The translations under genes were made by a program, and so were the position numbers. From positions 1 to 10,405 of the forward strand of contig UQNM01000075.1 in NCBI GenBank assembly GCA_900542395.1: a stretch of DNA of 10,405 bases. The letters run 5' to 3'. Positions 1-5,754 of this stretch are shown here, in pieces (positions within the stretch are counted from its first letter, which is position 1; every line of letters starts with the position of its first letter). The DNA is from an uncultured Eubacteriales bacterium. Its GTDB lineage: Bacteria; Bacillota; Clostridia; Christensenellales; Aristaeellaceae. The notes beneath the pieces were generated by a model, which did no database searches, had not been told where the DNA came from, and was given only the letters and a program-made list of their open reading frames with translations.

Positions 1-44
1 ACTGAAGGAGTCAGGCGCGCAATGCGCCCGTTATGGGGCATGGT

Positions 45-80
45 CGTATCCTCCCCTTTCAAAGGGGAGGATACGCTTTT
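45..80 (+). terminator. Strong hairpin with short T-run, probable terminator
   Basis: Positions 45-58 and 62-75 form a perfect 14-bp stem with a 3-nt loop (59-61), followed on the plus strand by C and TTTT (76-80). The T-run is on the plus side, so the hairpin best fits termination of a rightward transcript entering from left of the window. It also lies 57 bp past the mazF stop codon and could mark the 3' end of the leftward birA-acpS-nnr-mazF message, although no T-run follows it in that direction. The hairpin is seen directly; its role is inferred. Confidence 0.55.
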
Positions 81-131
81 CAGGCGGCGGATCATGTCCC
101 GCCGCGCATGCTCATTTTGTCCCCTTCCCCG

Positions 132-476
132 TCATCCGATGCCCAGCGCGCACAGCAGCGCCGCGTCCACCCGCGCCATCGCCATGCCGTCGATTCGTCC
201 GGCCTTGGCGCGCAGGCGGCGCTTTTCCAGCGTCCTGATCTGTTCGCAGAGCACCAGCGAGTCGCATTTCAGCCCGCTGTCCCGCGCGCTGACCCATGCG
301 TGCGTCGGCAGATCGCTCTTGCCCACGCGCGAGGTCATCGCCGCGCAGATCACCGTCGGGGAAAATCGGTTGCCCCGGTCGTTCTGGATCACGAGCACCG
401 GGCGAACGCCGCCCTGCTCGCTCCCCTGCACCGGGTTCAGATCCGCGATAAAGATATCGCCGCGTGTGATCTCCAT
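132..476 (-). CDS. ndoA: MazF/PemK-type endoribonuclease toxin (EndoA/NdoA-like)
   Basis: Predicted 114-residue cytoplasmic mRNA interferase that cleaves single-stranded RNA at a short sequence. The protein opens MEITRGDIFIADLNP and carries SEQGGVRPVLVIQND, the conserved core of the Bacillus EndoA/NdoA group. Arg25 and Thr48 match the positions known to be catalytic in that group, so it appears intact. An in-frame GTG at 485 would add three residues, but I chose ATG at 476. That start aligns with the usual family N-terminus and has GGGGTGG about six bases upstream. It is the last gene of the leftward operon, 74 bp after nnr. In Bacillus subtilis the antitoxin gene lies directly upstream of ndoA, in a cluster that also holds acpS. 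Here no antitoxin-sized ORF fits between nnr and this gene, so any partner must be encoded elsewhere. The family call is firm; the cleavage site cannot be told from sequence. Confidence 0.93.
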   Translation of the reverse strand: MEITRGDIFIADLNPVQGSEQGGVRPVLVIQNDRGNRFSPTVICAAMTSRVGKSDLPTHAWVSARDSGLKCDSLVLCEQIRTLEKRRLRAKAGRIDGMAMARVDAALLCALGIG

Positions 477-550
477 GCTCTCCACCCCAATGGGAAGAAA
501 ATCATGGAGCCAGCCCCCGCTTTCAGCCTATGCCCCGCTCAATCCGCGCG

Positions 551-2038
551 TCACTCGATGCGCAGCGCCTCGCATACGTCCCACGCGGTCACGCCCCGCG
601 CGCCGAGCCGCGCCTGCGCCGCTTCGCCCGCGCGCCCATGGTAGTACGCGCCCGCGCGCGCCGCGTCCCAAACGCTCATGCCCTGCGCCAGCAGCGCCGC
701 AATTGTCCCGGTGAGCACGTCGCCGCAGCCGCCCGTGCCCATGCCGTCGCAGCCCGTGACGTTCATCGCCACGTCCTCGCCGTGCGCGATCACCGTCGTC
801 GCGCCCTTGAGCAGCACGCATGCGTTCATATCGGCGGCAAGCTGCTGCGCCAGCTCCACCGGCGCATCCAGAACCGCCTGCACCGTCGTGCCGCACAGCC
901 GCGCCATCTCGCCCGGATGCGGGGTCAGCACCGTGCCTGCGCCCACGCCGCCGCCGTATTTGGCCAGCAGATACAGCGCGTCCGCGTCCACGACCTTCGG
1001 GGTGTCGCTCCGAACCAGCGCCTCAATCGCCAGCCACGCGCCCTCCTCGCGGCCGAGCCCCGGCCCGATGGCCAGCGCCGCCTTGCTCTTGGCCAGCTCG
1101 GCGAGCATATCCGCCGCGCCCGCGTCGAGCGCCGCGCCGTCGGCAACCACCTTCGCCGTCGCGCAGAGCGCCTGCGCCTGCACCGTTCCCAGCGCCGCGA
1201 ACGGGCAGGCCGCCGTCACCAGCCCCGCGCCCGCGCGCAGCGCAGACCGCGCGCAGAGCGCCGCCGCCCCGGCCATGCCCTCGCTCCCGGCCACGCTGAG
1301 CACATGGCCGAACGTGCCCTTGTGCCCGTCGGCGGGGCGAACGGGCAGCAGGGCGCATGCGTCCGCTTCCTCCAGCACGTCGATCCCCTGCGCGCCGTCC
1401 CATTCGGGCAGAATCCCGATGTCCGCGACGGTCAGTTTGCCCGCATACGCGCGCCCCGGATAGAGCAGCAGCCCGTGCTTGGCGCGGTGAAACGCCACCG
1501 TCTCCCGCGCGCGCACCGCGTCGCCGAGCACCTGCCCCGTCGCGCCGTCCACGCCGGAGGGAATATCCACCGAAACGACGGGCAGGCCGCTTTCGTTGAT
1601 CCGCCGCACCGCCGAAAGCGCCGCGCCGTCCAGCTCCCGGCTCAGCCCCGTGCCGTACAGCGCATCGACAATCGCCGCGCAGTCCCCCGGCACCTCCGGC
1701 GCTTCACTGTAAAGCACGTTGAGCAGCGCGCCGCAGCTATTGAGCAGGCAGCCGTTCACCCCCGCGTCGCCCTTCATCTGCGACGGGCTCTTGAGCAGCC
1801 ATACGTCCGCCTGCCCGCCGCGCTGCATCCAAAGCCGCGCCGCGGCGCATCCGTCGCCGCCGTTGTTTCCGCTCCCGCAGACGAACAGCACGCGGCTCCC
1901 CGCTTTTGCATAGGCGGACAGCGCATCGACGACCGCCTGCGCCGCGTGCTCCATCAGCAAAATCGACGGATAGCCCGTTCCTTCCAGAAACGCGCGCTCC
2001 ATTTCCCGCATATCCTGCGGCGATATTGTCCGGATCAT
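551..2038 (-). CDS. nnr: Bifunctional NAD(P)HX epimerase / ADP-dependent NAD(P)HX dehydratase
   Basis: A 495-residue two-domain metabolite-repair enzyme. The N-terminal YjeF_N domain (about 1-210) interconverts the R and S epimers of hydrated NADH and NADPH. The C-terminal ribokinase-like domain (about 225-490) dehydrates the S form back to NAD(P)H using ADP. Visible motifs are GSGNNGGDG (55-63) and DIPSGVDGATG in the epimerase part. The dehydratase part has KGTFGHVLSVAGS, LTPHPGEMARL, VLLKGATTVIA and GMGTGGCGDVLTG, with Asp440 at the expected catalytic place. Full length is typical of the fused bacterial enzyme. The ATG at 2038 has AGGAGG at 2043-2048, four bases upstream. The residue before Gly-Asp in the last motif is Cys438, a position that varies in the family. 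It lies between acpS and mazF in the leftward operon; pairing with acpS is common in bacteria. Older annotations may call it a sugar kinase or YjeF protein. Confidence 0.95.
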   Translation of the reverse strand: MIRTISPQDMREMERAFLEGTGYPSILLMEHAAQAVVDALSAYAKAGSRVLFVCGSGNNGGDGCAAARLWMQRGGQADVWLLKSPSQMKGDAGVNGCLLNSCGALLNVLYSEAPEVPGDCAAIVDALYGTGLSRELDGAALSAVRRINESGLPVVSVDIPSGVDGATGQVLGDAVRARETVAFHRAKHGLLLYPGRAYAGKLTVADIGILPEWDGAQGIDVLEEADACALLPVRPADGHKGTFGHVLSVAGSEGMAGAAALCARSALRAGAGLVTAACPFAALGTVQAQALCATAKVVADGAALDAGAADMLAELAKSKAALAIGPGLGREEGAWLAIEALVRSDTPKVVDADALYLLAKYGGGVGAGTVLTPHPGEMARLCGTTVQAVLDAPVELAQQLAADMNACVLLKGATTVIAHGEDVAMNVTGCDGMGTGGCGDVLTGTIAALLAQGMSVWDAARAGAYYHGRAGEAAQARLGARGVTAWDVCEALRIE

Positions 2039-2058
2039 GGTTCCTCCTTGGCGTCCTG

Positions 2059-2075
2059 CCGGGGCGCCGCCCCGG
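2059..2075 (-). promoter_or_regulatory. GC-rich hairpin in the acpS-nnr leader
   Basis: The 47-bp gap between acpS and nnr holds a perfect 7-bp all-G/C inverted repeat (2059-2065 and 2069-2075) with a 3-nt loop. It ends 10 bp upstream of the nnr AGGAGG site. No T-run follows it on the minus strand, so it is not a typical terminator. It could stabilise or cleave-protect the message or tune nnr expression. This is inference; chance is possible in GC-rich DNA. Confidence 0.4.
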
Positions 2076-2085
2076 TCTTATGGGT

Positions 2086-2463
2086 TCATTGTATCAGCGC
2101 GAACGCAATCGCGGTATCCCCTTCGTGCGACAGCGACAGCAGAATCCGGCCGCCGCCCATCCGTTCAAGGCGCGCCAGCGCCGCGCCGGTCAGCCGCGCG
2201 CCGGGCTGCCCGCTGTCCGCGTGCGTGACCTCGATCTGCTCGGGCATGATTCCCTGCGCAAAGCCCGTGCCCAGCGCCTTGGCGACGGCCTCCTTCGCCG
2301 CGAACATGGCCGCGGCGCTCTCCCCCGCGCCCTTGCCCCGGCCTTGCAGATACGCGCGCTCCGCCTCGGTGAACACCCGATTCAGAAAATGCGCCTTCTG
2401 AATCGCGCGCTCGATTCGGCTGACGGCGCACAGATCCACGCCGATCCCCAGCGTCTCAGGCAT
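2086..2463 (-). CDS. acpS: Holo-[acyl-carrier-protein] synthase (AcpS)
   Basis: A 125-residue enzyme that transfers 4'-phosphopantetheine from coenzyme A to the serine of apo-ACP, activating it for fatty-acid synthesis. It is Mg-dependent, cytoplasmic and normally trimeric. The N-terminal GIGVDLCAVSRIE motif supplies Asp10. FAAKEAVAKALGTG supplies Glu58 and Lys62. The C-terminal LSLSHEGDTAIAFAL strand carries His113. These are the signature parts of the AcpS family, and the length is usual. Its ATG overlaps the end of birA by eight bases (ATGCCTGA), and there is no strong ribosome binding site in front of it. Translation is therefore probably coupled to birA. Its neighbours fit a cofactor-attachment theme, because BirA biotinylates the carrier protein of acetyl-CoA carboxylase in the same pathway. 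Confidence 0.96.
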   Translation of the reverse strand: MPETLGIGVDLCAVSRIERAIQKAHFLNRVFTEAERAYLQGRGKGAGESAAAMFAAKEAVAKALGTGFAQGIMPEQIEVTHADSGQPGARLTGAALARLERMGGGRILLSLSHEGDTAIAFALIQ

Positions 2464-3430
2464 AGCCCATCAGCCCGCGAACGGATACGTCCGCCGCGAG
2501 CACTTCGCGCTCCCGCCCGTCGTCATCCAGCACGATCAGGCTGCCGCTGTCCGTGACGGCCTTCGCCGTGCCGGTGAAGCTGCCCGTCGCGGAAATGACC
2601 TGCACCCGCTGGCCGAGCGTCGCGGAATGGCGGCGGTACACCGCCATCAGCGCCTCGCCGTCCTGCCGCGCCAGCTCGTCCACCGCCTCGTATTCCTCCA
2701 GAAACGCGCGCACCACGTCCGCGCGGCAGATGCGCCTGCCCGTCAGCAGATCGAGCGACGACGCGGTTTTCGCGATCTCCCCTTCAAACGCGGTTTGGTG
2801 CACGTTGATCCCGATGCCCGCCACCACGTCGTGGACGCTCTGCTCGTCCGCGTTCATCTCCAGCAGCATGCCGCAGACCTTTTTGCCCCCGCAGACGATG
2901 TCGTTGGGCCACTTGATGCGCGCATCCACCTCGCACACGCGGGAAATCGCGCGCGCCACGGCCAGCGCCGTTTGCAGCGAGAGCCGCGCCACATGGGAGG
3001 GGTGCGCCTGCGGCCTCAAAATCAGGGTCATAAAAATGCCCTCGCCCGCCGGGGAGACCCAGCCCCGGCCACGTCGGCCGCGCCCCGCCGTCTGCTCGTC
3101 GGCCACGACGAGCGTGCCCTGCGCCGCGCCGTCCGCGGCCAGCGCGCGGGCGTAGCGGTTGGTCGAATCCACGCTGCGCAGATACACGACGCGCCGCCCC
3201 GCCCACCGGGTTTTCAGGCCGCGCGCGATCACCGGCGCCATCAGGCTGTCCGGGACGGACGCGAGCCGATAGCCCTGTCCGCCGCAGGCCTCAATGTCAA
3301 ACCCCGCCTCGCGAAGCTGGCCGATCTGCTTCCAAACCGCCGCGCGGGTCACGCCCAGCTCCTCGCTGAGCGTCTGGCCGGAAACCGGCTCGCCCCCGAG
3401 CAGCCGCGTCAAAATTTCTTCTGTCATCAT
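2456..3430 (-). CDS. birA: Bifunctional biotin-[acetyl-CoA-carboxylase] ligase / biotin repressor BirA
   Basis: A 324-residue group II biotin protein ligase. It makes biotinyl-5'-AMP from biotin and ATP and transfers biotin to a lysine of carboxylase carrier proteins. Residues about 3-57 form a winged helix-turn-helix (LSEELGVTRAAVWKQIGQLRE), so it should also bind DNA as a biotin-sensing repressor. The catalytic domain carries VDSTN (87-91), the biotinyl-AMP loop DEQTAGRGRRGRGW (111-124) and KWPNDI with Lys173. It also carries GGKKVCGMLLEM and VAGIGINV. A C-terminal SH3-like domain follows. Two adjacent ATGs (3430 and 3427) are possible starts; the Shine-Dalgarno region is weak (GAAAGAGA next to the ATG, GGGGAG about 15 bases upstream). 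It is first in the operon with acpS, nnr and mazF. A promoter lies at 3508-3536 with an inverted repeat over its -35 box. Confidence 0.96.
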   Translation of the reverse strand: MMTEEILTRLLGGEPVSGQTLSEELGVTRAAVWKQIGQLREAGFDIEACGGQGYRLASVPDSLMAPVIARGLKTRWAGRRVVYLRSVDSTNRYARALAADGAAQGTLVVADEQTAGRGRRGRGWVSPAGEGIFMTLILRPQAHPSHVARLSLQTALAVARAISRVCEVDARIKWPNDIVCGGKKVCGMLLEMNADEQSVHDVVAGIGINVHQTAFEGEIAKTASSLDLLTGRRICRADVVRAFLEEYEAVDELARQDGEALMAVYRRHSATLGQRVQVISATGSFTGTAKAVTDSGSLIVLDDDGREREVLAADVSVRGLMGYA

Positions 3431-3498
3431 TCTCTTTCGCCGTCTCTCCCCGGCGCCTCCGTCACCGCCGCGCGCCGCATCGCCTGCGCCGCGTTCAT
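3427..3498 (-). CDS. Possible 23-codon leader ORF overlapping the birA start
   Basis: In the birA leader an ATG at 3498 opens a 23-codon frame (MNAAQAMRRAAVTEAPGRDG, then ERE). Its TGA overlaps the birA ATG (ATGA). Translation ending there could feed ribosomes to birA, which has only a weak ribosome binding site. Against it, the start lies only about three bases after the expected transcription start, so it would be leaderless, and GC-rich DNA gives such frames by chance. The frame is seen; its use is speculative. Confidence 0.18.
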   Translation of the reverse strand: MNAAQAMRRAAVTEAPGRDGERE

Positions 3499-3507
3499 TT
3501 CCTTCTT

Positions 3508-3536
3508 ATTCTAGCAAAAAAGCGGCTCCGTTGCAA
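3508..3536 (-). promoter_or_regulatory. Sigma-A promoter of the birA-acpS-nnr-mazF operon
   Basis: On the minus strand, -35 TTGCAA (3531-3536) and -10 TAGAAT (3508-3513) are separated by exactly 17 bp. Transcription should begin near 3501, giving a birA leader of about 70 nt. The -35 box lies in the left arm of the inverted repeat at 3533-3555. Confidence 0.75.
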
Positions 3537-3555
3537 GCCGTCAGGCGCGGCTTGC
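3533..3555. promoter_or_regulatory. Inverted repeat spanning both divergent -35 boxes (candidate operator)
   Basis: GCAAGCCG (3533-3540) and CGGCTTGC (3548-3555) are perfect 8-bp inverted repeats separated by 7 bp. The left arm overlaps the birA -35 box and the right arm overlaps the moxR-operon -35 box. A dimeric regulator here would cover both promoters. Read as TTGCAAGCC-N9-GGCTTGCCA, the arms resemble the known biotin-repressor half sites (TTGTAAACC and GGTTTACAA). The spacing is shorter than the roughly 14-16 bp I recall for BirA sites, so the regulator is uncertain. Confidence 0.5.
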
Positions 3556-3580
3556 CAAAAAGGCGCGCTTCCTCTATAAT
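3552..3580 (+). promoter_or_regulatory. Sigma-A promoter of the moxR-DUF58-transglutaminase operon
   Basis: TTGCCA (3552-3557) and a perfect TATAAT (3575-3580) are separated by 17 bp on the plus strand. Transcription should start near 3587, leaving a leader of about 60 nt before the ATG at 3647. The two divergent -35 boxes are only 15 bp apart. Confidence 0.85.
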
Positions 3581-3585
3581 AGAGG
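3571..3585. promoter_or_regulatory. Palindrome enclosing the moxR-operon -10 box
   Basis: CCTCTAT (3571-3577) and ATAGAGG (3579-3585) are perfect 7-bp inverted repeats around one central A, with the TATAAT box inside. Part of the symmetry comes from TATAAT itself, but the flanking CCTC/GAGG is extra. A protein bound here would block promoter opening, so it is a candidate operator; chance cannot be excluded. Confidence 0.35.
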
Positions 3586-3646
3586 GCGATGTTTAACGTC
3601 TGCCCCTCGTGCGCAGATTAAGAGGAAAACGGAAAGGAAGCTCAAC

Positions 3647-4591
3647 ATGACGAATTTCAGCCTGATGGTTTCAACCCTCAAGCAAAACATAGCCCGCGCC
3701 GTCGTGGGCAAGGACGACGTGGTTGAACTGATGCTCACGGCGCTGCTGTGCGAAGGCCATGTGCTCATCGAGGATGTGCCGGGCGTGGGCAAGACGACGC
3801 TGGCCAGCGCGCTGGCGCGTTCGCTCTCCTGCTCGTTCAAGCGCATCCAGTTCACGCCGGATATCACCCCGTCGGATATCACCGGCTTCACCATGCCCAG
3901 CCTTTCCGGCGACATGCAGTACCGCCCCGGCGCAATCATGAGCCAGATCGTGCTCGCCGATGAAATCAACCGCACCTCGCCCAAGACGCAGTCCGCGCTG
4001 CTGGAGGTCATGGAGGAGCGGCAGGTCACGGTGGACGGCGTGACCTATCCCCTCGCGCGCCCCTTCATGGTGCTGGCGACGCAGAACCCGGTGGATTTCG
4101 TCGGCACGTATCCCCTGCCGGAGGCGCAGATGGACCGCTTTTTCATGCGCGTTTCCATCGGCTATCCTTCCTTGCAGGATGAAATGGACATTCTCGACCG
4201 CTACTGCGGCGAACAAAAGCCGATGGAATCCGTCGTGCCGGTCTGCTCGGCGGAGGATGTGATCGCCATGCAGCAGACGGTCAAGACGGTTTACTGCTCC
4301 AAGGAGATGCGCGCGTACATCGCCGCCATCTGCGCCGCCACGAGAAACACGCCGCTGCTCAGCCTCGGCGCGAGCACCCGCGCCGCCATCGCGCTCATCC
4401 ACGCGGCGCAGGCCAACGCGATGCTCTGCGGCCGCGATTATATCATCCCCGAGGATGTGCAGCATCTTGCGCCCAGCGTGCTCTGCCACCGCCTTTCCCT
4501 GTCCGCCGAGGCGCGTATGCGCGGCTACACGAATGAGCAGGCGTTTGCGGAGGTGCTCTCCGCCGTGCGCATCCCGGTGAGGCTCAAATGA
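3647..4591 (+). CDS. MoxR-family AAA+ ATPase
   Basis: A 314-residue cytoplasmic AAA+ ATPase of the MoxR group, thought to act as a chaperone that assembles or activates partner proteins; its substrate here is unknown. Visible parts are the Walker A motif EDVPGVGKTT (42-51), MoxR-typical FTPDITPSDITGF and Walker B IVLADEINR (Asp105, Glu106). SALLEVMEERQVTVDG, sensor 1 ATQNP (Asn147) and PLPEAQMDRFFMR follow. The C-terminal part is the helical AAA lid. Length is normal. The ATG is preceded by AAAGGAAG six bases upstream. The stop overlaps the start of the DUF58 gene (ATGA), so the two are translationally coupled. The order MoxR - DUF58 - transglutaminase is a conserved arrangement across many bacteria, which supports a joint function at the cell envelope. 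Confidence 0.95.
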   Translation: MTNFSLMVSTLKQNIARAVVGKDDVVELMLTALLCEGHVLIEDVPGVGKTTLASALARSLSCSFKRIQFTPDITPSDITGFTMPSLSGDMQYRPGAIMSQIVLADEINRTSPKTQSALLEVMEERQVTVDGVTYPLARPFMVLATQNPVDFVGTYPLPEAQMDRFFMRVSIGYPSLQDEMDILDRYCGEQKPMESVVPVCSAEDVIAMQQTVKTVYCSKEMRAYIAAICAATRNTPLLSLGASTRAAIALIHAAQANAMLCGRDYIIPEDVQHLAPSVLCHRLSLSAEARMRGYTNEQAFAEVLSAVRIPVRLK

Positions 4592-5724
4592 CCGCGCGCG
4601 GGTTTTACACGCTGCTCTTCGGCGCGCTGATGCTCTTTACCGCGCTGTCCGTCGGCAGCGCGGGCGCTTTTCTGCTGGGCACGGCGGCGCTGCTGTGCTG
4701 GGCGCTGTCGCTGCTGTGCGTGTGCGCCGCCGCCCTCTCCTGCCGCGCGGAGCAGCAGCTTGAGGGCGGGCAGACGCAGCGCGGCGGCACGTGTCGCCTG
4801 ATCCTGCGCGTCCGCTTCGCCCTGCCCGCGCCCATCGCGCCGCTGTCGCTGAAGGTCGAACTGCCCAGCGGCAGGCAGAGCGATTTTTCGCTTCCCGCCG
4901 GGCTGCTCGGCCTGACGGAGAGCGACCATTCTTTCGCCTGTCCGCACGTCGGCGTATTCCATGTCGGCGTTTCGCAGATCACGTTTTCGGACTGCTTCGG
5001 CCTGTTCGCCTTTCGGCGCAGGCTGCGCGGCGCGCTCCAAAGCGTCGCCGTTCTGCCGGGTGCCATTCCTGCCGACCCGCTGCCCGTCAGCCCCGGCGAG
5101 GGCGAAAGCACGGCGACCCAGCGCGCGCTCTCCGATCACAGCGTCCCGGAGGATATCCGCGCGTGGCAGGAGGGCGACGAGCTCAAGCGCGTACATTGGA
5201 AACTCTCCATGCGCCGCCAGAGCCTGATGGTGCACACCTACGAAACCCCGCAGCGCCCGGACGCGCTGATTCTGCTGGATACGTCCCAGCCGCAGGGCGC
5301 GCCCAGAGCCGCGCTCATCGACGCGCTGACGGAGGCCTGCGCCGGAACCGTCGAGGCGCTTTTGCAGGCCGGACGCATGACGCGCCTCCCGCTCGAAGCC
5401 GCCGGGCAGGGCGATCTGTCCGGGCAGGGCATGGAAGCGTTTGACGCGATGCGCCGCGCGCTCGCCTGCGCCGGGTATCACCGGCAGGATGACTTCGCCC
5501 GCATGCTGCTGATGACCGCTCCCCGCCTGCGCACGGCCGGATCGGCCGCCGTCTTCTCCACCCGGCTCACGCCCGCGATTGCGGATGCGGCCATCGCGCT
5601 TTCCCGCATGGGGGCGCGCATGCGCTATACGCTGGTCACGGCGGAAGCGCCGAGCGAGGAACAGGGCAAGCTGCTGGATCTGCTGCGCGTCAGCGGGCTG
5701 GAGGCGCTGCATGTCCGCGCCTGA
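4588..5724 (+). CDS. DUF58 domain membrane protein
   Basis: A 378-residue protein with two hydrophobic segments near the N-terminus (about 7-24 and 27-50). A soluble beta-rich region follows, then the DUF58 signature VPEDIRAWQEGDELKRVHWK (186-205), with Gly196-Asp197, Arg201 and Trp204-Lys205. The C-terminal part resembles a von Willebrand A-like fold (DALILLDTSQ), as is common in DUF58 proteins. Its molecular function is unknown; it is the usual partner of MoxR ATPases and may be the protein that MoxR remodels. The start overlaps the moxR stop by four bases and the gene ends 30 bp before the transglutaminase gene, so all three form one operon. The family call is secure; the role is inferred from context. 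Confidence 0.92.
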   Translation: MTARGFYTLLFGALMLFTALSVGSAGAFLLGTAALLCWALSLLCVCAAALSCRAEQQLEGGQTQRGGTCRLILRVRFALPAPIAPLSLKVELPSGRQSDFSLPAGLLGLTESDHSFACPHVGVFHVGVSQITFSDCFGLFAFRRRLRGALQSVAVLPGAIPADPLPVSPGEGESTATQRALSDHSVPEDIRAWQEGDELKRVHWKLSMRRQSLMVHTYETPQRPDALILLDTSQPQGAPRAALIDALTEACAGTVEALLQAGRMTRLPLEAAGQGDLSGQGMEAFDAMRRALACAGYHRQDDFARMLLMTAPRLRTAGSAAVFSTRLTPAIADAAIALSRMGARMRYTLVTAEAPSEEQGKLLDLLRVSGLEALHVRA

Positions 5725-5754
5725 TTATTCCACGCCAGAAAGGCGAGTCTTTGC

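Noticed and set aside
477..485. A GTG start at 485 adding three residues to the MazF protein
   Set aside because: The ATG at 476 aligns with the family N-terminus and has the better-placed ribosome binding site.
530..2401. A 623-codon open frame on the plus strand opposite nnr and acpS
   Set aside because: It is antisense to two clearly conserved genes, rich in Arg, Ala, His and Pro, with no recognisable domain. It results from GC-biased third positions in the real genes.
4525..5712. A 395-codon open frame on the minus strand opposite the DUF58 gene
   Set aside because: Same low-information composition; the DUF58 motif on the plus strand shows which strand is coding.
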